Below, one piece after another: positions 1-8,808 of a stretch of DNA of 64,000 bases. The notes beneath the pieces were generated by a model. The model worked only from the letters and a program-made list of their open reading frames with translations. It did no database searches and was not told the origin of the DNA. Made by a program: the position numbers and the translations under genes. Position 1 is the first letter of the stretch. Each line of letters starts with the position of its first letter. The stretch is from an uncultured Lachnospiraceae bacterium (GTDB lineage Bacteria > Bacillota > Clostridia > Lachnospirales > Lachnospiraceae), in NCBI GenBank assembly GCA_947625755.1, contig CANQPJ010000001.1, forward strand, positions 62,001 to 126,000, written 5' to 3'.

Positions 1-2074
1 CCATAAAAGTGCTTTGACCACTTGCAAGGTCATCCGAAGCACCGACACGGGTAAAAATCTTATCGCAGATAGAAATATCTGCCTCCTTTGCAGGAACATA
101 GGAGCCAATCTGCGCCATAAGTACAATTAAGGCTGTTTGTCTCATATATGTAGACTTACCAGCCATATTTGGACCTGTAATAATCGATAATCTGTTTTTA
201 TTCGTATCCAAATAGGTGTTATTCGAAATAAACATATTATCCGGCATCATCTTTTCAACCACAGGATGCCTTCCGTCTTTTATATCTATCAGCCCTTTTT
301 CATTAATTTTGGGTTTTACATAGTGATTGCGTTCAGCAACATATGCTAAAGAAGCAAATACATCAATTTGGGCAATCACTTTTGCTGTCAGCTGAATACG
401 GTTAATCTGTTGGAATATTTTATCTCTGACAGAGGTAAAAACGTCATATTCTAATGAAAACAGTTTGTCTTCCGCTCCTACGATAATTTCTTCCAATTCT
501 TTTAATTTAGCTGTCGTAAAACGTTCGGCATTGGTAAGCGTCTGCTTTCTTACATAGTAGTCCGGCACCTGATTTTTATAAGAATTAGATACTTCGATAT
601 AGTAGCCGAATACTTTGTTATATTTTATTTTTAATTTTCCTATTCCTGTCTTTTCTTTTTCTTCCGCTTCCAAATCAGCCAGCCAGACTTTACCTTCTGT
701 CTTTGCTTTTCTAAGCCTGTCGATTTCATCATTAAATCCGTCTCTGATAATTCCGCCATCTTTTATACTAATTGGCGGATCATCCGTAATACACTCACGA
801 ATCAGCGTTGCAATGTCTTCTAGGGTGTCTAATTGATTATATAATTCAACAAACAATGGCGATTTAAAATCATTAATAATATGTTTAATGTGAGGAAGCA
901 TTTCAAGAGAGGTTTTAAATGCAATTAAATCTCTCGGATTGGCAGAACGATAAGAAATCTTGCTTACCAACCGTTCCAAATCATAAATAGGAGCCAAATA
1001 CTCCCTTAATTCATCTCTTGTAATAATTGCATGGTTAAGCTCTTCAATTACCTTTTGACGTTTGATAATTTCTTCTTTTGAGATTAACGGCTGTTCAATA
1101 TAACCTCGAAGAGTTCTTGCGCCCATGGCAGTTTTTGTCTTATCCAGTATCCATAATAGAGAACCACGTTTTTGTTTTTCTCTCAATGTTTCGCATAATT
1201 CCAGATTTCTTCTGGTTGAAGTGTCAAGTATCATAAATGTACTTGTGGAATAAGGAATCAGCTTTGATAAATGCGATAATGAGTTTTTTTGTGTCTCATA
1301 AAGATATTTCAAAAGAGAGCCGGAGGCAATAGGCGCCAGTGACATTTCTGTAATCCCCAACCCTGACAAATCAATAATTCCAAAATGGTCTTTTAATATT
1401 TCTTCGCAGTTATCTTCGTCAAAATACCACTCTTCTAATTCAAATACGGAAACAGACAGCCTGTTTTTAATATCATCAATATCAATTCCACACATTAAAA
1501 ACGCATGGTTACAAATAATTTCACTCGGCATAAACTTATTAATTTCATCTAATACATTTCTTTCAGATAAAACCTCCGTAACATAGTAATCGCCGGTTGT
1601 AACATCTGCAATGGAAATACCAAATTTTCCACCAATATACGCAATAGACATCAAATAATTATTTTTTCCTTCTTCCATGGCGTTGGTGTTCAGATTGGTT
1701 CCGGGGGTTACAATTCTGGCTACCTCACGCCGGACAAGACCTTTTGTCTCTGCAGGATCTTCTGCCTGTTCCACGATACATACCTTATAACCTCTGGTAA
1801 CTAACTTGTTAAGATATGTATCGACTGCATGATAAGGGACACCACACATCGGAGCTTTCTTTTCCAGACCACAACTTTTTGCAGTCAGCGTGATTTCCAT
1901 AACTCTTGATGCTTCTAAAGCATCGTCATAAAACATTTCATAAAAATCTCCCAGTCTGTAAAATATCATACAGTCATCATATTTGTTTTTTGTCTCTAAA
2001 TAATTTTTCATCATTGGTGTAAGGTCATCAAAGTGATGGTCCCATACATCCTGCATCATCTGTGGTAAACTCAT
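1..2074 (-). CDS. mutS: DNA mismatch repair protein MutS (C-terminus outside window)
   Basis: MutS binds mismatched DNA and uses ATP to recruit the repair machinery. About 691 residues are visible, starting with MSLPQMMQDV at 2074. The mismatch-reading Phe-x-Glu motif is seen as F44-Y-E46 in GDFYEMF. The connector and lever domains follow, and the Walker A loop GPNMAGKS lies at about residues 634-641, close to the window edge. The rest of the ATPase domain, with Walker B and the dimer region, lies beyond base 1. The start is 1 base past the miaB stop, so the pair is probably co-transcribed as miaB-mutS. The visible length and motif spacing fit a full-size MutS of 850-900 residues, and no frameshift is seen in the visible part. 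Confidence 0.97.
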   Translation of the reverse strand, partial: MSLPQMMQDVWDHHFDDLTPMMKNYLETKNKYDDCMIFYRLGDFYEMFYDDALEASRVMEITLTAKSCGLEKKAPMCGVPYHAVDTYLNKLVTRGYKVCIVEQAEDPAETKGLVRREVARIVTPGTNLNTNAMEEGKNNYLMSIAYIGGKFGISIADVTTGDYYVTEVLSERNVLDEINKFMPSEIICNHAFLMCGIDIDDIKNRLSVSVFELEEWYFDEDNCEEILKDHFGIIDLSGLGITEMSLAPIASGSLLKYLYETQKNSLSHLSKLIPYSTSTFMILDTSTRRNLELCETLREKQKRGSLLWILDKTKTAMGARTLRGYIEQPLISKEEIIKRQKVIEELNHAIITRDELREYLAPIYDLERLVSKISYRSANPRDLIAFKTSLEMLPHIKHIINDFKSPLFVELYNQLDTLEDIATLIRECITDDPPISIKDGGIIRDGFNDEIDRLRKAKTEGKVWLADLEAEEKEKTGIGKLKIKYNKVFGYYIEVSNSYKNQVPDYYVRKQTLTNAERFTTAKLKELEEIIVGAEDKLFSLEYDVFTSVRDKIFQQINRIQLTAKVIAQIDVFASLAYVAERNHYVKPKINEKGLIDIKDGRHPVVEKMMPDNMFISNNTYLDTNKNRLSIITGPNMAGKSTYMRQTALIVLMAQIGSYVPAKEADISICDKIFTRVGASDDLASGQSTFM

Positions 2075-2075
2075 T

Positions 2076-3482
2076 TTACTCCACCATCTCTCCCATATAG
2101 TAAAATCCTTTTGCTTCTTTTAAGCAGACATTGACAATTTTTCCGATATATTCCAAAGGTGCTTTGAAATGTACTACTGAATTATTGCTTAATCTTCCGG
2201 AAACATAACCGTCAATTTTTCTGTTTTCTTCTTCAACCAGCACTTTTTGTATGCTGCCTTCTAATAGTATAGTTTTTTCTTTTGATATTTTATTCACTAC
2301 ATTTAATAATCTGTCAAACCGGTTTTTGACCACATCTTCCGGCACCTGATTTGGCATTATAGCAGCAGGGGTTCCGGAACGTTTTGAATAGATAAAGGTA
2401 AAAGCAGAATCATATCCAGCTTTTTTTACTACATCAATGGTCTCAAGAAAATCTTCTTCCGTTTCCCCGGGAAATCCAACAATAATATCTGTTGTAAGTC
2501 CAATATCGGGAATGGCTTTTCTTAATTTTTCCACAAGTGAAAGATACTGCTCCTTTGTATAATGTCTGTTCATCACTTTCAGCAGTCTGGAACTGCCTGA
2601 CTGAAGCGGTAAGTGCATCTGTCTGCATATTTTCTTTGATTTTGCCATCACTTCGATTAATTCATCCGATAAATCTTTTGGATGCGAAGTCATAAAACGA
2701 ATTCTTTCCAGTCCTTCGATTTTTTCTATTTTTTCCAGTAATTGTGCAAAAGTAAGCGGATGCTCTAATGTTTTGCCATATGAATTAACATTTTGTCCTA
2801 ACAGCATTACCTCCACTACGCCGTCACTGACAAGCTGTCTGATTTCTTCGATAATATCTTCCGGATTTCTGCTTCGTTCCCTGCCCCTGACATACGGAAC
2901 AATACAATAGCTGCAAAAATTGTTGCAGCCATACATAATATTAACACCGGATTTAAAACTATATTTTCTAACACTTGGAAGCGCTTCAACAATCTCTGTT
3001 GTACCGTCCCATATATCTTCTACTTTATGTCCGCTTATAAGCCTGTTGTACAATAATTCTGCCAAAAGAAATACATTGTGCGTACCAAAAATAATGTCAA
3101 CAAAGCGGTAACTTTTTCTGATTTTTACGACAACATGAGATTCCTGCATCATACAGCCGCACAATCCGATAATCATATCCGGATTTTTCTCTTTTATTTT
3201 TGATAAATATCCTAATCTTCCATAAATTTTCAGATTGGCGTTTTCCCTGACGGTACATGTATTATAAAGCACCAAATCAGCATGTTCGTCTTCTGATGCT
3301 TCATATCCGATTTCGCATAAAATCCCCATTAATTTTTCAGAATCTTTAAAATTCATCTGGCATCCAAAAGTAACAACGCAGGCTGTCATCTTCCTGCCCA
3401 GATTTATTTCTTTGTTTTGAATGATTTCTTTACATTTATCAATATAATATCTCTGCTTTTCACTTTCATTTGTAAAGCTCAT
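2076..3482 (-). CDS. miaB: tRNA-2-methylthio-N6-dimethylallyladenosine synthase MiaB
   Basis: Radical-SAM methylthiotransferase that adds the 2-methylthio group to i6A37 of tRNAs. The N-terminal UPF0004 domain has its cluster cysteines at about C41, C76 and C108 or C110. The radical SAM motif is C186-x3-C190-x2-C193 (CNNFCSYC). A TRAM RNA-binding domain forms the last 60 or so residues. The reading frame is open further upstream to 3554. I place the start at 3482 (MSFTNESEK) because an AGGAG site precedes it and because this avoids overlap with the gene upstream. The product has 468 residues, normal for MiaB rather than MtaB. It sits directly upstream of mutS. Confidence 0.95.
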   Translation of the reverse strand: MSFTNESEKQRYYIDKCKEIIQNKEINLGRKMTACVVTFGCQMNFKDSEKLMGILCEIGYEASEDEHADLVLYNTCTVRENANLKIYGRLGYLSKIKEKNPDMIIGLCGCMMQESHVVVKIRKSYRFVDIIFGTHNVFLLAELLYNRLISGHKVEDIWDGTTEIVEALPSVRKYSFKSGVNIMYGCNNFCSYCIVPYVRGRERSRNPEDIIEEIRQLVSDGVVEVMLLGQNVNSYGKTLEHPLTFAQLLEKIEKIEGLERIRFMTSHPKDLSDELIEVMAKSKKICRQMHLPLQSGSSRLLKVMNRHYTKEQYLSLVEKLRKAIPDIGLTTDIIVGFPGETEEDFLETIDVVKKAGYDSAFTFIYSKRSGTPAAIMPNQVPEDVVKNRFDRLLNVVNKISKEKTILLEGSIQKVLVEEENRKIDGYVSGRLSNNSVVHFKAPLEYIGKIVNVCLKEAKGFYYMGEMVE

Positions 3483-3522
3483 AAATATGTCTCCTAAAGT
3501 TTTAATTTTCAGTCTTTCTTTT

Positions 3523-4068
3523 CTATAAATTACTGATAACCTGATTAACATCAATATCGTGAGGTTCTGTTTTCAGGTCATTAATAATTTGAAAATCATA
3601 TGCTATACCGATGGAATACGGATGGTTTTTTTCTAAAAACCTGTCATAAAAACCTCCTGCCTGTCCAATTCTTTTTCCCATATTAGAAAAAACCACTCCT
3701 GGAACCAATATAACATCTGCTTTTCTTGCCTGAACAGTTGATATTGGTTCCGGAATGTTATAATAACCTGTTTTTAAATCATCTAAATTTTCAATTTCAG
3801 TAAAAATCATCTCTCCGTTTTTATGAATTACCTTTGGCAGGGCTACTATTTTTTCTGTCTTTAATGCATGACGAATAACGGGAAGAATATTTACTTCATT
3901 TTGAATGGGATAATAGCAATAAATGCATTTACTGCTTTTATATCTTTCACTGTCAAGAATTCTTCTGCATATGATTTCACTTTTATATCTGACCTCTTCC
4001 ATACTCATCTGAATTCTTTTTTGTCTGATTTTCTTTCTGAAATTATTTTTATATTGTTTTATTTCCAT
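3523..4068 (-). CDS. 5-formyltetrahydrofolate cyclo-ligase
   Basis: Converts 5-formyl-THF to 5,10-methenyl-THF with ATP, returning stored folate to one-carbon metabolism (MTHFS/YgfA/YqgN family). The protein has 181 residues, typical of the family. It starts with a basic N-terminus rich in K and R, which contributes to nucleotide binding in the family. It carries the C-terminal signature GKRIGQAGGFYDRFL, which matches the G-x-G-G-G-Y-Y-D type ATP/folate loop. It ends 40 bases before miaB and begins 1 base after the DUF896 gene, so it appears to sit within a minus-strand transcription unit. Confidence 0.92.
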   Translation of the reverse strand: MEIKQYKNNFRKKIRQKRIQMSMEEVRYKSEIICRRILDSERYKSSKCIYCYYPIQNEVNILPVIRHALKTEKIVALPKVIHKNGEMIFTEIENLDDLKTGYYNIPEPISTVQARKADVILVPGVVFSNMGKRIGQAGGFYDRFLEKNHPYSIGIAYDFQIINDLKTEPHDIDVNQVISNL

Positions 4069-4069
4069 A

Positions 4070-4279
4070 TTAGTGTCCCTGTTTTGGTTTCACCTTTGTT
4101 ACTGAACCATCAGGATTTTGAATACTGACATGATTAAGGGAAGCCGAGAGATTATTTATGACAGCCATTCTATATTCCGCTCTTAAATTTTGCTGTTCTT
4201 TCAACTCCTCTTTTGTCAATCCGGAGGTTTTTGATTTTTTATATAGCTCATTAATACGATTTATCTTTTTCTGATCCAT
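4070..4279 (-). CDS. DUF896 (YnzC/UPF0291) family protein
   Basis: A 69-residue cytosolic helical protein of the DUF896 family, which includes Bacillus YnzC. It begins MDQKKINRINELYKKSK and has the family core TKEELKEQQNLRAEY, followed by an NPDG motif and a basic end. The molecular function of the family is not established. The start codon overlaps the stop of the preceding gene (TAATG), which suggests translational coupling. The 5-formyl-THF cyclo-ligase begins 1 base later. Confidence 0.9.
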   Translation of the reverse strand: MDQKKINRINELYKKSKTSGLTKEELKEQQNLRAEYRMAVINNLSASLNHVSIQNPDGSVTKVKPKQGH

Positions 4280-5466
4280 TACTTTAAAAATATATATGAC
4301 GTCTCTCTGTCAGATGAAACAGAGCCTATATATTCTCCTCTCTCCTGTAAAATCAATTTTTTATGAGGAAATTTGTGAATGCACACAACCGGATATTCTT
4401 TACCGAAAATCGGTTTTTCGACAGAAGTTGATATTACAGTATTGTTATTTACAAATCGAATATCATATTCTGCCGGGTATGTAGCATCAATTTCATTTGA
4501 AATCAAATTAAAAAACTGCGTACCCGTTGATTTTGTCATAATCATGTATGGTATATCTTCAATTACAGTAGCATTTTTTAACAGATATTCTCCATTGGTG
4601 GTCTTATTGATACATGTGTAAATTTCCTTTGTGTCAATATCATAAAAAATAATATTTTCATCATTATCTTCATAATTAAATTTTGAATATATCAGGAAAT
4701 TTTCAATAATCTTTGCATTAATTACCGTAGTATCATAATAAGACTGGTCAACCGCATTCATTACAAGATTTGGCTGGTCTAACTGCAAATCACTGATAAA
4801 CTGCTGAATATTGAGTACAAACAATGATTCCACCGCTGCTTCTTCTTTTGTTAAGTTTTCATGTCTGTTATTCTGAAATACAGAATAACCGGTTTTCATA
4901 ATACAGCTTTTTTCATTGTATGGAAGTATAAACTCAATGCCATTCTTTACCAGATTTTCATCCTGAATTACAATCTGTTTATTTTTAACAAAATTAAACA
5001 AAATCAAAGAAAAATCAAAAAACTCTTTTAGTTTTCCGTTTGCACTAATTTTTGGAAGAGCACGTTGTATAATTAAATTCGAATCATCCAGTATAAAAAT
5101 TTTAATTTGTTTATTATCCGGATACAGATTAATATTGTCTTTTAAAGAGATAATCTTTGTGTGGGTATGATCTGTGATATTATATCTGATGATACTGAAA
5201 GAATATGTACCATCTTGCATATCAACATATTCCGTAAAATATAAATATTCGGATTCATTCTGACAGTCAGTAATATTAAAAATATCCACTTTATCAGAAT
5301 ATGGCATAACTTCTTTTCTTACATTTTCTTCAAGATAATATAAATAATAATGAACTTTTGGCAGATTGGTAAAAGGACCCTGTCCATATTCTTTTTCCAA
5401 AATAATATCATCTTTTAAATGTAATCCATTGAAATATTCTGATTGTGCTAAAAAACGAATATTCAT
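4279..5466 (-). CDS. hypothetical protein, 395 residues, unrecognised
   Basis: I do not recognise this protein. It has no signal peptide, no clear membrane segment and no nucleotide-binding or metal motif. It is rich in aromatic, Asp, Asn and Ile residues. It shows recurring short strand-turn-strand stretches ending in Asp or Asn, for example around YLYYLEENV, IIFYDIDTKEIYTC and YPVVCIHKF, which suggests a mostly beta, propeller-like fold. That fold is an inference only. The frame is open to 5529, but the start at 5466 (MNIRFLAQ) follows an AAGGAGATGCATT ribosome site. The stop overlaps the start of the DUF896 gene, so the two are probably made together. Confidence 0.75.
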   Translation of the reverse strand: MNIRFLAQSEYFNGLHLKDDIILEKEYGQGPFTNLPKVHYYLYYLEENVRKEVMPYSDKVDIFNITDCQNESEYLYFTEYVDMQDGTYSFSIIRYNITDHTHTKIISLKDNINLYPDNKQIKIFILDDSNLIIQRALPKISANGKLKEFFDFSLILFNFVKNKQIVIQDENLVKNGIEFILPYNEKSCIMKTGYSVFQNNRHENLTKEEAAVESLFVLNIQQFISDLQLDQPNLVMNAVDQSYYDTTVINAKIIENFLIYSKFNYEDNDENIIFYDIDTKEIYTCINKTTNGEYLLKNATVIEDIPYMIMTKSTGTQFFNLISNEIDATYPAEYDIRFVNNNTVISTSVEKPIFGKEYPVVCIHKFPHKKLILQERGEYIGSVSSDRETSYIFLK

Positions 5467-5570
5467 AATGCATCTCCTTAAATAAAAATATGTGCATTCT
5501 TCCTGTCTGTCTTCTATTGTAAAACACACAAATACATTTTATATAATACTACAAAACCAATAAAAAGTCA

Positions 5571-7160
5571 TTATTTTATGAGTATTCTTTTATATTTTTT
5601 TGCGATAAATTCAAATATTTTCATACCGTCAATTGCAGCAGATGTGATGCCTCCTGCATATCCTGCCCCTTCGCCTGCAGGTATCAATCCTTCAATATTT
5701 GACTGAAATTCATCATCGCGGACAATTCTTACCGGTGAGGAAGTTCTTGTTTCCACAGCAGATAAAATCATGTCGTCCATATCAAATCCATCTATTTTTT
5801 TGCCGAAATATTCAATTCCTTCAATGAGTGCATCTATAATATACTCCGGAAAAATATCATTCAGATTAGACATTCTGTATTTGCCTTTTATCTGTGGTTT
5901 TACAACACCAATTTCTGTAGTTTTAACGTTTTTCCTGAAATCTGTATATTTTTGAAGGGGAATTGCACCTTCCCCCTCCTGATACGCCTTTGCTTCTAAT
6001 TTTTTTTGATATTCCATTCCCGCCAAAGGATGACTGCCTGAAAAATCTTCCGGTGTAATGGTAACTACAATGGCGCTGTTAGCATTTTCACCGTCTCTTT
6101 TGGAATAACTCATGCCATTTACCACTTTTCCATTGGCTTCCGAAGAAGAATCTACCACATAACCTCCGGGACACATACAGAAAGAATAAACGCCTCTGTT
6201 TTTCTTTGTTTTATAAGTGAGTTTATAACTTGCAGCACCTAATTTATTATCCTCAAACCCGTACTGGCTCTGATTGATAAGTTTTTGTGGATGTTCTACT
6301 CTGACTCCTATTGCAAAAGGTTTTTGTTCCATTATAACGCCTTTTTTATAAAGCATTTCAAAAGTGTCTCTTGCACTGTGTCCAATTGCCAGTACACAAA
6401 TATCTGTCTCTATGATTTTATCGCTGCTCAAATGGATTTGCTTCAACCTGTTATTTTCATATGTAATATCCACAAGAGCTGTATTAAAATAAAATTCTCC
6501 GCCCTTCTCAATAATATATTTTCTCATATTAGTAACAATATTTTTTAAAACGTCTGTTCCAATATGAGGTTTAGAATCATACAAAATCCTTTCATCTGCT
6601 CCAAATTTTACAAAAGTTTCCAGAACAAACCGGATTCTATGTTCTTTATCCTTGATACCGGTATTTAACTTGCCATCTGAAAAGGTGCCGGCTCCGCCTT
6701 CTCCGAACTGTACATTACAGTCAGGGTCTAATTCTCCCGATTTCCAGAACTTTTCCACAAGACAGGCACGTTCTTCTACTGTAGCACCTCTTTCAATGAT
6801 AATCGGGCAAAATCCATTGCATGCCAACAGATAAGCCGCAAACATTCCTGCCGGTCCAAATCCGACAACAACCGGTCTGTGCTTCATTTTCTGATGTCCG
6901 GATAACTTGTAAGAATATTTTTTCTCTTCTGTTATTATTCGGACATTTTTTCTTGATTTATTATATTGAGTTACATATATACCAATATTGTATACTTTTA
7001 AAATATGCGCCTTATTTCTGGCATCAATCGAATATTTTAATATCTTCTGACATAACACGTCATTTTCATGAAGCCCGGCAATCTTTATAGCTTTTTTGTA
7101 TGCGTCCTTTACATCCTGATGCATATCTATTTTTATGTTTGATATTTGTAATAAAACCAT
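5571..7160 (-). CDS. FAD-dependent dehydrogenase (COG2509-type flavoprotein)
   Basis: A 529-residue Rossmann-fold flavoprotein of the uncharacterised FAD-dependent dehydrogenase group. Residues 1-90 form an N-terminal domain typical of this group. The FAD-binding loop is G100-F-G-P-A-G105, followed by an acidic IIIERG strand end that binds the FAD ribose. A late FAD motif, GLIPAGEGAGYAGG, lies near the C-terminus. No substrate is known for the group. Its start overlaps the stop of the next flavoprotein gene by one base, giving two consecutive flavoproteins that are probably co-expressed. Confidence 0.88.
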   Translation of the reverse strand: MVLLQISNIKIDMHQDVKDAYKKAIKIAGLHENDVLCQKILKYSIDARNKAHILKVYNIGIYVTQYNKSRKNVRIITEEKKYSYKLSGHQKMKHRPVVVGFGPAGMFAAYLLACNGFCPIIIERGATVEERACLVEKFWKSGELDPDCNVQFGEGGAGTFSDGKLNTGIKDKEHRIRFVLETFVKFGADERILYDSKPHIGTDVLKNIVTNMRKYIIEKGGEFYFNTALVDITYENNRLKQIHLSSDKIIETDICVLAIGHSARDTFEMLYKKGVIMEQKPFAIGVRVEHPQKLINQSQYGFEDNKLGAASYKLTYKTKKNRGVYSFCMCPGGYVVDSSSEANGKVVNGMSYSKRDGENANSAIVVTITPEDFSGSHPLAGMEYQKKLEAKAYQEGEGAIPLQKYTDFRKNVKTTEIGVVKPQIKGKYRMSNLNDIFPEYIIDALIEGIEYFGKKIDGFDMDDMILSAVETRTSSPVRIVRDDEFQSNIEGLIPAGEGAGYAGGITSAAIDGMKIFEFIAKKYKRILIK

Positions 7161-8329
7161 TATTTACAACTTCCTCCTGCAATGGCGCCACTTGCCCATG
7201 CAAAATGTAAATTATAACCACCGCACATACCATCTACGTCGATGACTTCTCCTGCAAAATACAAATTTTTTATCTTTGTTGATTCCATTGTCATTGGATT
7301 GATTTCATCTGTGGAAACGCCTCCGGCAGTTACTTGTGCAAAATCAAACCCCCGTCTTTTTTGTATCACAACACGATAATTCTTAATCAGTGAAACTATA
7401 TTATTTATATCATTTTCCCCAAGTACGCCGCATGTCTTATTATGTATGTTTAATTTATTTGTAAATACCGTGGTAAGTTTTTCATGGAACATTCCATTTA
7501 AAACAAAATCAATACTTTTTTTATCATTTTGCAGGATTAATTTCGAAATCATATGATAAAGATTTTCTTTATGAATTGCGGGTGCAAAATCAATTACCAC
7601 AACATCTCCCGGGTTGACCAACCGGCTCATGTTAAAAACCGGTATCCCTGATATTCCATAATCAGTAATTTGCAGCTCACCCGTCTGTTCTTTTCCCTGA
7701 AAAGATAAGGTTGAAAAAATTCTCACACCGGCAGCCTTTTTTAATAAGTCATTTTGGCTAATCAGAGCTGTAAGCGCCGGTTCCGGTTTGATGACCGTAT
7801 GCTGAAGCTTTTCTGCCAGAGCAAATCCGGAACCATCAGAGCCGGTTTTTGGAAAACTACAGCCTCCGGTTGCAATAATTAAATTATCACATTCCATCTC
7901 TATCCCTGTATTCACATAAAATTTATTATTCTGACACCTGATATTTGTTATTTCATTGTTCGTTTTTATTTTAATACCGGAATCTATTGCAATATCCCGC
8001 AAAAAAAGCAGAACAGATTTTGCCTGCAGACTCATAGGATAGATATACCCATTTTTAGAACAGGTATATAAACCTAAAGATTCAAAAAAATCTTTCATCT
8101 GCAGTACGCCAAATCTGTTCAAAACACAATCAATAAATCTTGAATCTCCATAGTACATAGAACTGTTCAAGTTTTCGTTGGACATATTACAATGTCCGTT
8201 TCCTGTAGATAATATCTTCTTCCCCGGCTGCTTTTCATGTTCTATAATGGTCACTTCTGATTTATTCCCGGCAGCAAATATCCCCGCAGTCAATCCGGCA
8301 GCGCCTGCTCCGATTATAATTGTTTTCAT
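7160..8329 (-). CDS. BaiN/HI0933-like NAD(P)/FAD-dependent oxidoreductase
   Basis: A 389-residue flavoprotein of the HI0933/YhiN group. BaiN of bile acid metabolism belongs to this group, but most members have no known substrate. The FAD loop GAGAAG is at residues 7-12. The family motif PGKKILSTGNGHCNMSN follows, and the C-terminus carries YFAGEVIDVDGMCGGYN. I place the start at 8329 (MKTIIIGAG) because AAAGGA stands about 9 bases upstream and because family members start just before this strand. An alternative ATG at 8347 overlaps the stop of the upstream gene (ATGA) and would add six residues. A paralogue lies at 56131-57360. Confidence 0.88.
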   Translation of the reverse strand: MKTIIIGAGAAGLTAGIFAAGNKSEVTIIEHEKQPGKKILSTGNGHCNMSNENLNSSMYYGDSRFIDCVLNRFGVLQMKDFFESLGLYTCSKNGYIYPMSLQAKSVLLFLRDIAIDSGIKIKTNNEITNIRCQNNKFYVNTGIEMECDNLIIATGGCSFPKTGSDGSGFALAEKLQHTVIKPEPALTALISQNDLLKKAAGVRIFSTLSFQGKEQTGELQITDYGISGIPVFNMSRLVNPGDVVVIDFAPAIHKENLYHMISKLILQNDKKSIDFVLNGMFHEKLTTVFTNKLNIHNKTCGVLGENDINNIVSLIKNYRVVIQKRRGFDFAQVTAGGVSTDEINPMTMESTKIKNLYFAGEVIDVDGMCGGYNLHFAWASGAIAGGSCK

Positions 8330-8346
8330 AGAAAATAATCCTTTCA

Positions 8347-8691
8347 TCAGCTTGTATTAGCTTCTAAATATTTAAAAAGCTCTTCTGAATTCTCTAAATA
8401 TATTCCATCATCTAAAATATTCTTTTCACTGGTGGATAATTGGGAAATATTAATATCTGTTTCAGCAATCACAGTGGTCTTATCACTTTTATATACAAAA
8501 ATAACATTGTCAATTGCTTTTACCCAATATCCTTCTTCCTGGTTTTTATTTTCATCCGGCTTTGCATTGACAGCCTGCTCATTATTAATAATCGGTTCAT
8601 CTTCCATACCTGTTTTCAGACCACAAACATACGCAATTCCAAATCCGATGATAAAAATTGTTAAATAAAAAATATATGCACGTTTATTCAT
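8347..8691 (-). CDS. small membrane-anchored protein, BofC C-terminal-like
   Basis: A 114-residue protein with one N-terminal membrane segment (about residues 5-24) and a short acidic linker. Its soluble domain (about 55-114) contains YWVKAIDNVIFVYKS, then a DINISQLS stretch, then a GIYLENSEELFKYLE end. This layout resembles the C-terminal domain of the forespore protein BofC, but the match is by eye and not certain. The neighbouring SpoVB-like gene supports a sporulation or envelope role. A short hairpin lies in its leader (8707-8742), followed by an AGGAGG ribosome site. Confidence 0.65.
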   Translation of the reverse strand: MNKRAYIFYLTIFIIGFGIAYVCGLKTGMEDEPIINNEQAVNAKPDENKNQEEGYWVKAIDNVIFVYKSDKTTVIAETDINISQLSTSEKNILDDGIYLENSEELFKYLEANTS

Positions 8692-8706
8692 AATATGCCT
8701 CCTGAA

Positions 8707-8742
8707 ACTTCAATCAGAAGTGCTCGCACTAATTGTTGAAGT
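8707..8742 (-). promoter_or_regulatory. hairpin in the leader of the BofC-like gene
   Basis: Outer arms of 7 bases (ACTTCAA / TTGAAGT) enclose an inner AGTGC/GCACT stem. It lies between the SpoVB-like gene and the AGGAGG site of the small membrane gene. No U-tract follows it, so it is more likely an mRNA structure than a terminator. Confidence 0.45.
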
Positions 8743-8808
8743 ATAAAAACAATATTGAATGTTGCTTACATATATTTTTTACATTTTTTGTAATTTTATT
8801 CATTTATC

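Noticed and set aside
8743-8808. TTACA/TGTAA hairpin as the terminator of the SpoVB-like gene's neighbour
   Set aside because: The U-tract is on the plus strand, where no gene ends, so it does not fit the minus-strand genes.
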